Source of the DNA: Chloroflexota bacterium
Lineage (GTDB): Bacteria; Chloroflexota; Limnocylindria; Limnocylindrales; CSP1-4
Direction: 5' to 3'
Length of the DNA stretch: 64,000 bases
Assembly (NCBI GenBank): GCA_026004015.1
Contig: BPIH01000004.1
Location: forward strand, 1-64,000
Below, one piece after another: positions 29,232 through 41,977 of the stretch (position 1 is the stretch's first letter; the number at the start of each line of letters is the position of its first letter). The notes beneath the pieces are model-generated. The model saw only the letters and a list, made by a program, of their open reading frames with translations, had not been told where the DNA came from and did no database searches. Position numbers and translations under genes: made by a program.

Positions 29232-29296
29232 CGGTCAACGCCTCCCGGTAACGGCCATCGCCGGGGCCATCGGTCCGTCGGGGGTCGGGCGTTCGC

Positions 29297-33865
<4,569 letters not shown>

Positions 33866-34400
33866 TCTACCATCCAGCCCCCTTCTGACGGCCCGAGGCG
33901 GGGACCCGGGAAGCCATGGTCGCGGGGTCGACGAGTCGTGGGCTCGCGCCTGACCGCCGAGGCTCGACCATCGTGGCCCGCCTCTCTTCGCCGGATCCCA
34001 GCCCCAGGCGTGACCGTCGCCGCCCGCGGTCCCGCGCCCGAGCAGCACCACGGAAGCCGCCCACTGCCGGCCGGGGCGACCGCCGGCGTCGAGCGCGAGC
34101 GGCCTCGATCGCGCGCGGCCGCGCGAGTGCGGGCGCCTCGAACCCGCTCTGGGCAGGCGGCGGAGCCGATGGTTGGCCGGTCGCTCGAGGGAGCTCGCCG
34201 GCCCAAATCCCGACCATGCGGCCATCATCGTCGAGCCCGCGTATCAGTTACGTATTTCCGCGACGTCCGCTCGCCGACGGCTTCGAGGTGCTGCCTCCCG
34301 GGGAGGGGAGGGACGGTCGCGCAGGTCGAATGACCGGGCGGCAGGGGAGCATCGTGCCCGGGAGGCCCCGCCGCGAGGCCGAACGCAGCGACGGCAGGGA

Positions 34401-34416
34401 CGTTTCACGGGAAACA
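34401..34416 (+). promoter_or_regulatory. parS-like site 1
   Basis: CGTTTCACGGGAAACA differs from the canonical parS TGTTTCACGTGAAACA at positions 1 and 10. It is followed six bases later by a hairpin whose stem is GGCGGGCCG. Confidence 0.75.
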
Positions 34417-34422
34417 CCGCAG

Positions 34423-34443
34423 GGCGGGCCGATTCGGCCCGCC
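34423..34443 (+). repeat. Hairpin copy 1 next to parS-like site
   Basis: GGCGGGCCG (34423-34431) pairs perfectly with CGGCCCGCC (34435-34443) over an ATT loop. The same 21 bases recur beside site 2 at 34576-34596, and the identical stem sequence occurs in the ssrA terminator. Confidence 0.7.
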
Positions 34444-34553
34444 GCTGCCGCTGCCGGCGGTGCGGCTCCGGCCAGGCGTTGGCGACGACCACGACGAGCC
34501 GCCTCGCCGTCGTCGGTCGCGCTCGCCCGGACCGGTGCAGCGTGTCGCGGTGG

Positions 34554-34569
34554 TGTTTCACGGGAAACA
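34554..34569 (+). promoter_or_regulatory. parS-like site 2
   Basis: TGTTTCACGGGAAACA, one base from the canonical parS palindrome (G for T at position 10). It lies 153 bases from site 1 and is followed by the same hairpin and the same GCCGCTGCCGCTGCCGGCGG stretch, showing duplication of the unit. Confidence 0.82.
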
Positions 34570-34722
34570 CCGCAGGGCGGGCCGATTCGGCCCGCCGCTG
34601 CCGCTGCCGGCGGGTGCGGTCCCGTCAGGCGTCTGCGACGTCCACGACGAGCTCTCTCGGCGATGAGCCCTCTCGCCGACGTCGGTCACGCTGCCCCAGA
34701 CTGCTGCAGTGTGTCGCGTTGG

Positions 34723-34738
34723 TGTTTCACGGGAAACA
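34723..34738 (+). promoter_or_regulatory. parS-like site 3
   Basis: TGTTTCACGGGAAACA, identical to site 2 and 169 bases from it. This copy is not followed by the hairpin but leads into the mreD upstream region. All three sites share the same G at position 10, so the local ParB may prefer this variant. Confidence 0.82.
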
Positions 34739-34873
34739 CATCGCTTGGCGTCCGACCATCGCCATCGCGCACTCGCGCCGCTCCGTATACTCGAAGGCCC
34801 GCGCAAGCCCTCCCGGTTCCGTCTCGACCGTGAGTGAATGCCGGCAGGGCGCCGGGTCGGGAGAACCGCCCGC

Positions 34874-35374
34874 ATGACCTACCTCGTCGGCGGGGCCGCC
34901 GCCCTACTCGCGGCGCTGCTCGAGCTGACCCTCGTGCCGTACCTCGACGTCGGGGGCGCTCATCCCCATCTCGTCCTCGTGACGGCCGTGGTCGCTACCG
35001 TCGCCCTCACCTTCGAGATCGGGCTCGTCGTCGCCGTCGCTGGAGGTCTCGCTCTCGACATCCTCGGCCCCCGCCCACTCGGCTCGTCGATCCTCGTGCT
35101 CCTTCTCGTCGTCGGTGCCGTCGGCCTCTCCTCGAGGGTGCTCGACGCCCTTCGTCTTGTGGCACCGGTCGTCCTGACCGGGATTGCCAGTCCGCTCTTC
35201 AGCCTGGGCCTCATGGTCGTTCTCGGCGTCGCCGAGGGTCGGCCCTGGGTCGACGACCCGGTTGGCGTGGTCCTTCCCGGCACCATCTACGACGTCGTCC
35301 TCGCCGCGCTGGTCGGCCCCCTCGTCGTGTCGGTCCGGGCACGGGTTCTCGAGGCGGAGCGGTTCGAATGGTGA
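34874..35374 (+). CDS. mreD: Rod shape-determining protein MreD
   Basis: MreD is the small membrane part of the elongasome. The 166-residue protein is almost all membrane helix: YLVGGAAALLAALLELTLVP, HLVLVTAVVATVALTFEIGL, then VVAVAGGLALDILGPRPLGS (the conserved G-G-L-x-x-D-x-x-x-x-x-P-L-G pattern of MreD) and three more helices. ATG 34874 follows GGGAG; an in-frame ATG at 34838 would add 12 residues. It leads the mrdA-rodA group. mreB and mreC, usually just upstream, are not in the window, so parABS DNA separates mreD from them. Confidence 0.87.
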   Translation: MTYLVGGAAALLAALLELTLVPYLDVGGAHPHLVLVTAVVATVALTFEIGLVVAVAGGLALDILGPRPLGSSILVLLLVVGAVGLSSRVLDALRLVAPVVLTGIASPLFSLGLMVVLGVAEGRPWVDDPVGVVLPGTIYDVVLAALVGPLVVSVRARVLEAERFEW

Positions 35375-35598
35375 TGCGTGGGACGGACCGGTGCGGCTGC
35401 TCCTCGACCCCGGAGCGTACGGGCCCTTCGGCTCACCGAGGCCACGTCCGTCTCCGGTGGTGACCGGGCGCGCCCGCGGCGGACCCCGACGACCAGTGGC
35501 CTCATCGAGCGACGTGGTCTACCCTAGGGAGCGACACCGGGCTCCGGTCGTCCGTCCGTCGGTCCGACGGGCCGGTTCACGGAGGTGGCGGGGCCCCG

Positions 35599-37632
35599 GT
35601 GGTGCCAGGGCGCGCTTGGCCGGGCGTGCGGTTCGCGGCTGGGCATCCGCCGGGTCGCCCGACGGCCCGAGCGACGATCGATCGGGAGATGGGAAGCGCC
35701 AGAACCGTGACCGACATCGCTCTCCGCGAACCAGCGATGGCGAGCCGCCGGCTCGCCCGCTTCGTCGCCTTCGCTCTCGTGGCGGCGGTCGTCTTCGGCG
35801 TGCTCGCGACCCGTCTCTTCTACCTTCAGATCGTCCGGGGCAACGATTTCGGCACCCTCGCCGACCGGAACAGTCGGGTCGAGGAGGCCATTCCCTCGAC
35901 CCGTGGCCTGATCTACGACCGAGCGGGCCGCCTCCTCGTCCGGAACGTGCCGACCTTCTCGGTCAAGATCCGGCCGGCCGACCTCCCGATGGAACTCCGC
36001 GACGAGACCATCGGACGGTTGGCCGCCCTCCTCGGCAAGGACCCGGCCGAGATCAAGGCGACCATCGACGCCAACCCGGGCTCGCGGTTCGAGTACATCC
36101 GAGTGGCTTCCGACGTGCCGGAGGCGACGGCCCGGCTCATCGCCGAATCCCATCTCGACCTCCCCGGCGTCCAGGTGGTCGTCGAGGCCCGACGGGAGTA
36201 CCCGTACGGCCCGCTCCTCGCCCAGATCCTCGGCTACACCGGACCCATCGACGCGACCGAGTACGCTCGCCTGCGATCGTCGGGCTACCTGCCCGACGAC
36301 CTCATCGGCAAGACCGGCGTCGAGGCCGTCTACGAGACGGCCCTCCGCGGACAGTACGGGATCCAGGTCGTCGAGCGTGACGCTCGTGGTCGCCGGCTCC
36401 AGGTGCTCCAGACGGTCCGCGAGCCTGTGGCTGGCGCCTCCCTGGAGCTCACCGTAGACACCCATGAGCAGGAGCTGGCTCAGAAGGCGCTCGAGTGGGG
36501 GATGGAGACGGCGGGCCTGAAGCGGGGCGTCGTCATCGTCATGAATCCCCAAACGGGCGAGATCCTCGCAATGGTCAGCCTCCCAACCTACGACAACAAC
36601 CTCTTCGCCCGGGGGATCAGCGCCGCCGACTTCGAACGGCTCGTCAAGGACCCGAACAAACCGCTGACGAACCACGCCATCCAGGGCCAGTACCCACCCG
36701 GGTCCACGTACAAGCTCGTCACCGCCGTGGGTGGCCTGACGGACGGGAAGATCACGGCCCGCCAACGGCTCCAGACGCGGCCGTACCTCACCCTCGGCTC
36801 GACCCGCTTCTATGAGTGGAACCGGCGTGGCTGGGGTCTCTGCGACGTCTACTGCGGCTTCGGGCATTCGAGCGACACGTACTTCTACCAGGTCGCGGGC
36901 ATGCTCGGCATCGACCGCCTTGCTGAGTGGGCGCACGCCTTCGGCTTCGGTGAGCGCACGGGCGTCGATCTCCCCGGCGAGGTGCGGGGGATCGTGCCGT
37001 CGAACCAATGGAAGCTCGACACGTTCGGGCAGCCCATCTACCCGGGCGAGGTCTACCAAGCCGGGATCGGGCAGGGTTACGACGCCGTCACCCCGCTCCA
37101 GCTCATCAACGCCTACGCGGCCCTGGCCAACGGCGGCACCCTCTACCGCCCACAGGTCGTTCGACGGATCTTGGCCCCCGACGGGACCGTCATCCGTGAC
37201 TTCGAACCCGAGGTCATCAGGAAGCTCGACGTTCCCTCGGCCGTCCTCCGGACGATGCGCCAGGCGGCCCGGACGGTGGTGACGATCCGGCACACGTACA
37301 ACCTCGTCGATCTGCCGATCGTCGTGGCCGGCAAGTCCGGGACGGCCGAGTTCGGGATCCGGGATGCGAAGGGTCGCCTCCCCTTCCATTCCTGGTTCGT
37401 CGCCTTCGTTCCGAAGGACCCCTGGAAGCGGGCCGACGATCCTGACGGGATGACAGCAGTGTCGCGGACCGACTCGGACCTCGTCGTCCTCGCCTTCGCC
37501 TATGACTCGCGCACGAAGGGCAACGCGGCCACCGAGATCGTGAAGTACTACCTCCAGCTCCACTACGGGATCACGAAGGACTACCGGAACTTCGACCTCC
37601 TGGAGCGGGGCAACTTCTACCAGAGCCCATGA
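35599..37632 (+). CDS. mrdA: Penicillin-binding protein 2 (elongasome transpeptidase)
   Basis: A class B PBP that cross-links peptidoglycan during elongation. After a membrane helix (FVAFALVAAVVFGVLATRLF) come the dimerisation domain (NSRVEEAIPSTRGLIYDRAG) and the transpeptidase. Active Ser is in QYPPGSTYKLVTAV, second motif SSD in GHSSDTYFYQVAGML and third motif KSGTAE. These fit PBP2 rather than PBP3. The frame from GTG 35599 gives 677 residues; ATG 35689 or 35737 are closer to the membrane helix and more likely starts, because the first 45 residues are Arg/Pro-rich. The 35375-35598 gap shows no gene. It is followed by rodA, its glycosyltransferase partner. Confidence 0.94.
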   Translation: MVPGRAWPGVRFAAGHPPGRPTARATIDREMGSARTVTDIALREPAMASRRLARFVAFALVAAVVFGVLATRLFYLQIVRGNDFGTLADRNSRVEEAIPSTRGLIYDRAGRLLVRNVPTFSVKIRPADLPMELRDETIGRLAALLGKDPAEIKATIDANPGSRFEYIRVASDVPEATARLIAESHLDLPGVQVVVEARREYPYGPLLAQILGYTGPIDATEYARLRSSGYLPDDLIGKTGVEAVYETALRGQYGIQVVERDARGRRLQVLQTVREPVAGASLELTVDTHEQELAQKALEWGMETAGLKRGVVIVMNPQTGEILAMVSLPTYDNNLFARGISAADFERLVKDPNKPLTNHAIQGQYPPGSTYKLVTAVGGLTDGKITARQRLQTRPYLTLGSTRFYEWNRRGWGLCDVYCGFGHSSDTYFYQVAGMLGIDRLAEWAHAFGFGERTGVDLPGEVRGIVPSNQWKLDTFGQPIYPGEVYQAGIGQGYDAVTPLQLINAYAALANGGTLYRPQVVRRILAPDGTVIRDFEPEVIRKLDVPSAVLRTMRQAARTVVTIRHTYNLVDLPIVVAGKSGTAEFGIRDAKGRLPFHSWFVAFVPKDPWKRADDPDGMTAVSRTDSDLVVLAFAYDSRTKGNAATEIVKYYLQLHYGITKDYRNFDLLERGNFYQSP

Positions 37633-37819
37633 ACCCGCCGAGCCCGATGGCCGTCCTGACCGCAGCCAGAAGCCGCATCCCCACCGGCCGCTACCGGAGG
37701 GACGACCGACCGGCAGCCTCCGGTCGACCGACGGAGCACGCTCGGCCGTGGTCTCTCGCGGCGTGCCTGCCTTGGCTCCTGAGGAGCGGCTCCTCCGACG
37801 GGGTGGGAGGTCGCTCCTG

Positions 37820-38980
37820 ATGGGCGTTCTGCGTGCCGAACCCGCTCGCTTCGCCGATGTCGCCGGTCGGTCGGTGGCGGCCGTTTGGCGCTCGTACGAC
37901 GTTCAGCTCACGGTCTATGCCGTCCTCTTGACCGCCGTCGGGCTCATCATGGCCTACACGAACAGCGTCGAGGACGGCCGCCTCGTCCTGGGACCCGAGT
38001 CCACCTTCGCCCGGGGCCTTCTGTGGGCCGCCATTGCCGCCGTCGTTTACGTTGTCGCGACCCTCTTCGACTACCGCTGGCTCAAGACCCTCCGCTGGCC
38101 CGTCTACCTCGCCAACCTCGGTCTCCTCGTCCTGACCCTCGCCGTCGGGACCGGGGTGGGCGGCACGTCCCGGTGGGTCGTCGTCGGCCCCCTCGTCTTC
38201 CAGTTCAGTGAGCTCGCCAAGGTCCTCGTCGTCGGTGTCCTCGCCGCCTACCTCGCCGGACGCCAGGACCGCCTCGGGTCGCTCTGGACGATCCTCGGAG
38301 CGGTCGTTCTCGTCGGTCCGCCCCTCCTCCTCGTCATGCTCCAGCCCGACCTCGGGACCTCGCTCGTCTTCGGGGCGATCCTGGCCGGCATGCTCTTCCT
38401 CGGCGGAGCGAGCCTGACCTGGCTCGGCGTCCTCGGTGGCGCTTTCCTCGCTTCGCTGCCGATCATCTGGAACCACGTCCTCCTCGACTACCAGCGGGAA
38501 CGCATCCTGTCGTTCCTCGACCCGGCCTCGGATCCCCTCGGCTCGGGCTATCAGCTCTACCAGGCGCAGATCGCGGTCGGCTCGGGCGGACTGCTCGGCA
38601 AGGGCCTCACGAACGGGACGCAGAACCAGCTCGACTTCCTGCCCGTCCAAACGACGGATTTCGTCTTCGCCATCCTGGCCGAGGAGCTCGGCTTCGTCGG
38701 CGGGGTCGTCGTCCTCGTGCTCTATGCCGCCCTCGTCTGGCGTGTCCTCGTTGCCGGATGGCGGGCACGCGATCCCTTCGGCACGGCCTTCGCTGCTGGC
38801 GTCGCCTCGATCCTCCTGTTCCAGGTCCTCGTGAACATCGGCATGGTGGTGGGGATCATGCCGGTCACCGGCATCCCGCTGCCGTTCATCACCCACGGTG
38901 GTGCCTCGCTGACGAGCCTGGCTCTCGCCCTCGGCATCCTCCAGAGCGTCACCATTCGCCAGTCCCGCGCCGACTGGTGA
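37820..38980 (+). CDS. rodA: Peptidoglycan glycosyltransferase RodA
   Basis: A SEDS-family polymerase that extends glycan strands with PBP2. The 386-residue protein has about ten membrane helices. Family blocks: WVVVGPLVFQFSELAKVLVV (the F-Q-x-S-E-x-x-K motif), VMLQPDLGTSLVFGAILAGM, and QAQIAVGSGGLLGKGLTNGT followed by QNQLDFLPVQTTDFVFAILA then EELGFVGG. The end has MVVGIMPVTGIPLPFITHGG, the conserved SEDS loop. ATG 37820 with GGGAGG upstream is preferred over 37748. It lies about 190 bases after mrdA. Confidence 0.95.
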   Translation: MGVLRAEPARFADVAGRSVAAVWRSYDVQLTVYAVLLTAVGLIMAYTNSVEDGRLVLGPESTFARGLLWAAIAAVVYVVATLFDYRWLKTLRWPVYLANLGLLVLTLAVGTGVGGTSRWVVVGPLVFQFSELAKVLVVGVLAAYLAGRQDRLGSLWTILGAVVLVGPPLLLVMLQPDLGTSLVFGAILAGMLFLGGASLTWLGVLGGAFLASLPIIWNHVLLDYQRERILSFLDPASDPLGSGYQLYQAQIAVGSGGLLGKGLTNGTQNQLDFLPVQTTDFVFAILAEELGFVGGVVVLVLYAALVWRVLVAGWRARDPFGTAFAAGVASILLFQVLVNIGMVVGIMPVTGIPLPFITHGGASLTSLALALGILQSVTIRQSRADW

Positions 38981-39103
38981 GCCGCTCCCTCCCGGCCTTC
39001 GAGCGCACCGAGACTCCGTCCCGTTACGATCTGAGCGTCCGCCACGACCGGTCCCGACGACCGGCTACGATGAGCCCCACTCGATGCACGAAGAGGAGGG
39101 CCA

Positions 39104-40831
39104 GTGCCACTCGATCTGTTCGCGGCTGTCGGCCTGCCCGGGCCGGCGTCGTTCGCTCCTCCGACGGCGGCCGAGGGCGAGACGATCAACGTCCTGGCCG
39201 GGCTGCTCGTCCTCCTCGTCGGTGCCAAGCTCGGCGAGGAGGTCGCCCGACGCCTCGGACAGCCGGCGGTCGTCGGCGAGCTCTTCGGCGGCTTCCTCGT
39301 GGGGCCGCACGCGCTCGCCCTCGTCACGCCCGGCGAGACGGCGACGGTTCTCGCCGAGATCGGCGTCGTCATCCTCCTCTTCGCCGTCGGCCTCGAGGTC
39401 CGCCTCGACGATCTCCTCGCCGTCGGGCGAACCGCGACGGCCGTCGCCGTCATCGCCATGGTCCTCCCGGTCGTCGGCGGGTTCGTCGTCGGGATCGCCG
39501 TCGGTGAACCGGCGGGCGCTGCGGCGTTCATCGGCCTCGCCCTCGCCGCGACGAGCATCGGCATCACCTCCCGGGTCCTGGCCGAGCTCCGGGTCCTGAA
39601 CCGTGCCTTCTCGCGCGTCGTCCTCGGGGCGGCCGTCATCGACGACGTCCTCGCCCTCGTCGCCATCGGCCTCGTCGTCGGGGCCGTCCAGGGGGACCTC
39701 GGGGCGTCGACCCTCTTCGTCGCCCTCGCGGCCGTCGGTCTCATCGTCCTTGGCTTCGCCGCCGCCCGCCGAGCCCGGGGGCTCCGCCGGGAGGTCTTCA
39801 CCTGGCCCCTCTTCGCCGAGACCCCCCTCGTGCCCGCCTTCATCCTCATGCTCGGCCTCGCCATCGTTGCCGGCTCCATCGGCCTGGCGGCGATCATCGG
39901 CGCCTTCGTGGCCGGCCTCATCGTGGCCGAGACGGAGGCCCGCCACGAGCTCGAGGAGGAGATCCGTCCCCTCGGGCAGATCTTCACCCCCTTCTTCTTC
40001 GCCGTCACGGGCTCCCAGGTCGACCTAGCTGCCCTCGTCGACCCGACCGTCGCCGGACTCGCCCTCGTGCTCTTCGGCGTCGGGATGGTCACGAAGGCGG
40101 CGGGCGGCTTCGTCGGGGCGCGCCGCCTCGGCAGCTGGTCGGCGGCCACCGTCGGCTTCGGGATGATCCCCCGGGGCGAGGTCGGCATCGTCGTCGCCAA
40201 CCTCGGCCTCGGATCAGGGCTCTTCAGTTCCGGCGTCTTCGCGGCGGTCGTCGTCGCCGTTGTCCTGACGACCGTCGTGGCGCCCTATCTGCTGACCTGG
40301 TCGATCCCTCGGGCCATCGAGCAGGGGGCGCCCGGGCGCTCCGGAGGGCGTTCCACGGCCGAGTCCGAGGCACGAGGGGAGCTGGGGTCACGGGAGCACG
40401 GGCTGGCGGATCCAGGCAAGCGGTGTCCCACGTCGACGATTGATCGGGATACCGCGGCCTTGGCCGGTGGCAGAGCCTCGTCCGGGTTGCGACGGCTTCG
40501 GCTCGACCGCCGACCGCTCGCCGGAGCAGATCCCGTCGCTCGCGCAGCCGGGCTCGCCGGAGGGCGGCCGGCTCCGCCGACCGCCGCATCCCCGATCGTC
40601 CCTCGGCCTATCCGCCCTCCCCCGAACCGTGGGGCCCGTCCGCCGGCGCCGGAGCCTGCATTCCCCTCCGGCCGACGACGGTGGCGAGGGCGTCGTCCGC
40701 CCCCACGGGCGGATCGCCAAGCCGAGCGAAGAGATATCGGTAGACGTTGCGAGCCGTGGCCGCGATGGGCAGGGCGAGGACCGCCCCGAGCAGACCGCCC
40801 ACGGCCGCGCCGACGACGATGGCAAAGATGA
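39104..40831 (+). CDS. CPA2-family Na+/H+ or K+/H+ antiporter
   Basis: A monovalent cation:proton antiporter of the KefB/NapA type. GTG 39104 follows GGAGGGCCA. Some 12 helices fill residues 25-400. Diagnostic blocks are GQPAVVGELFGGFLVGPHAL (first discontinuous helix), ILLFAVGLEVRLDDLLAVGR, LAATSIGITSRVLAELRVLN, VVLGAAVIDDVLALVAIGLV (the ion-binding D-D pair) and GFGMIPRGEVGIVVANLGLG. Beyond residue 405 the frame stays open into 170 Arg/Pro-rich residues and overlaps the AI-2E gene on the other strand by 224 bases; that tail is probably not real, so the true end may be near 40330. Confidence 0.9.
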   Translation: MPLDLFAAVGLPGPASFAPPTAAEGETINVLAGLLVLLVGAKLGEEVARRLGQPAVVGELFGGFLVGPHALALVTPGETATVLAEIGVVILLFAVGLEVRLDDLLAVGRTATAVAVIAMVLPVVGGFVVGIAVGEPAGAAAFIGLALAATSIGITSRVLAELRVLNRAFSRVVLGAAVIDDVLALVAIGLVVGAVQGDLGASTLFVALAAVGLIVLGFAAARRARGLRREVFTWPLFAETPLVPAFILMLGLAIVAGSIGLAAIIGAFVAGLIVAETEARHELEEEIRPLGQIFTPFFFAVTGSQVDLAALVDPTVAGLALVLFGVGMVTKAAGGFVGARRLGSWSAATVGFGMIPRGEVGIVVANLGLGSGLFSSGVFAAVVVAVVLTTVVAPYLLTWSIPRAIEQGAPGRSGGRSTAESEARGELGSREHGLADPGKRCPTSTIDRDTAALAGGRASSGLRRLRLDRRPLAGADPVARAAGLAGGRPAPPTAASPIVPRPIRPPPNRGARPPAPEPAFPSGRRRWRGRRPPPRADRQAERRDIGRRCEPWPRWAGRGPPRADRPRPRRRRWQR

Positions 40832-41954
40832 CGACCCCGGGATGGAGCTCCACGGCATCGCCCTGGATCTTCGGCACGAGGAGATGGTTCTCGACCTGCT
40901 GCACGGCAAGGTAGAGGAGCAACACCGCGACCATCGGCTCGAGCCCAGCCGTCGCCGCGACGAGGATGGCCGGAACGGCCGAGATGATCGGGCCGATGAC
41001 CGGCAGGAGTTCGAGGACCCCGGCCACGATCGCCAGGAGGAGGGCGTAGCGGGCGAGGATGGGATCGACGAACGCCCCGAGGGCGAGGAGGCCAACGTAC
41101 GTCGCCACGCCCACGATCCCGCCGAGGAGGACCTGTGCCCGAACCCACTGGCCGAAGACCCGACGAACGATCTCGCCGAGGGCCGTCGCGTCTTCCCGCC
41201 AGGCCGGCGGCAGGGCGAGCCGGATCCCGTCGGTGAGGCGCCGGGGGTCGAGGAGGACGTAGAAGACCCAGACGGGGATGACCAGGTAGCCGAAGAGGGA
41301 CGCCACGAACGAGGCGAGGGAGCCGAAGACGGGGGCGAGGACGCTCGGATCGAGTCGCAGGAGGGCGTCCGCCAGGTCCGCGAGCGCGGCATCGATGGCA
41401 CGACGGAGATCGGCCGGGATGTCGAGGCCACGGTAGACGTCGCCGAGGCGCCGAAGTTGCTCGTCCAGGGCGGCGAGGAGTCCGGGTAGCTCGCGCCCGA
41501 AGCTCTGGGCCTGCTCGACGAGGGGCGTCAGGGTGAGGCTGAGGGCCTCGAAGAGGACGAAGACGACGACCCCGTAGACGACGGGAATGGCGACGATGCG
41601 CGGCAACCCGAGTCGACCCAGGGCGGCGACCGGTCGATCGAGGAGGTAGACGAGCAGGAGCCCGACGACAAAGGGGCTCAGGGCACCCCGGGCGAGGTAG
41701 AGGACGACGCCGAGGGCGGCCGCGAAGACGAGGAAGAGGACGGCCTGGCGCGGGACCTCGATCGACCGGTGCGGCGGACTCGCGCTCGCGGCAGGCCCCT
41801 CCAGCGCCGCAGCCGGTGCCGCTGGCCGGTCCGTCACCTCGCTCGACATGTCCTGTGCGGCGGCGCTCCGCCCGGGCAGGCGATCCACGGGCGCCTCTGC
41901 TCCCTGGCGCTTCGCTGGCGTCTCGCCCTCGGCGGGAGTGGCACGCTCGTCCAT
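40608..41954 (-). CDS. AI-2E family transporter (PerM/YdiK-like)
   Basis: A 448-residue membrane protein of the AI-2E exporter/PerM family. After 70 polar residues it shows paired N-terminal helices (AVLFLVFAAALGVVLYLARG, FVVGLLLVYLLDRPVAALGR), a central helical periplasmic-type segment, then FVASLFGYLVIPVWVFYVLL, LGGIVGVATYVGLLALGAFV, LAIVAGVLELLPVIGPIISA with family-typical L-E-x-x-P-x-x-G-P, and LAVQQVENHLLVPKIQGDAV. The substrate is unknown; members move AI-2 or sodium/protons. ATG 41954 lies nine bases after a TAGTCT box. Confidence 0.9.
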   Translation of the reverse strand: MDERATPAEGETPAKRQGAEAPVDRLPGRSAAAQDMSSEVTDRPAAPAAALEGPAASASPPHRSIEVPRQAVLFLVFAAALGVVLYLARGALSPFVVGLLLVYLLDRPVAALGRLGLPRIVAIPVVYGVVVFVLFEALSLTLTPLVEQAQSFGRELPGLLAALDEQLRRLGDVYRGLDIPADLRRAIDAALADLADALLRLDPSVLAPVFGSLASFVASLFGYLVIPVWVFYVLLDPRRLTDGIRLALPPAWREDATALGEIVRRVFGQWVRAQVLLGGIVGVATYVGLLALGAFVDPILARYALLLAIVAGVLELLPVIGPIISAVPAILVAATAGLEPMVAVLLLYLAVQQVENHLLVPKIQGDAVELHPGVVIFAIVVGAAVGGLLGAVLALPIAATARNVYRYLFARLGDPPVGADDALATVVGRRGMQAPAPADGPHGSGEGG

Positions 41955-41977
41955 CGTCCCGCAGACTAGCAGACGTC

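Larger units (their letters stand above)
33866..34873 (+). promoter_or_regulatory. parA-mreD divergent region with parS-like cluster
   Basis: About 1 kb between divergently transcribed parA and mreD has no convincing gene. Its left half is GC-rich without obvious structure. From 34401 it carries three parS-like sites, the first two followed by the same hairpin, described separately. Possible open frames here are Arg/Ser-rich shadows. Confidence 0.6.

Noticed and set aside
26683-29238. 851-codon Arg/Pro-rich frame over gyrA on the same strand
   Set aside because: An alternate frame of gyrA with no motifs.
34173-34877. 234-codon frame over the parS region
   Set aside because: Arg/Ser/Cys-rich, generated by duplicated parS-hairpin DNA; repeated peptide blocks simply mirror the repeat unit.
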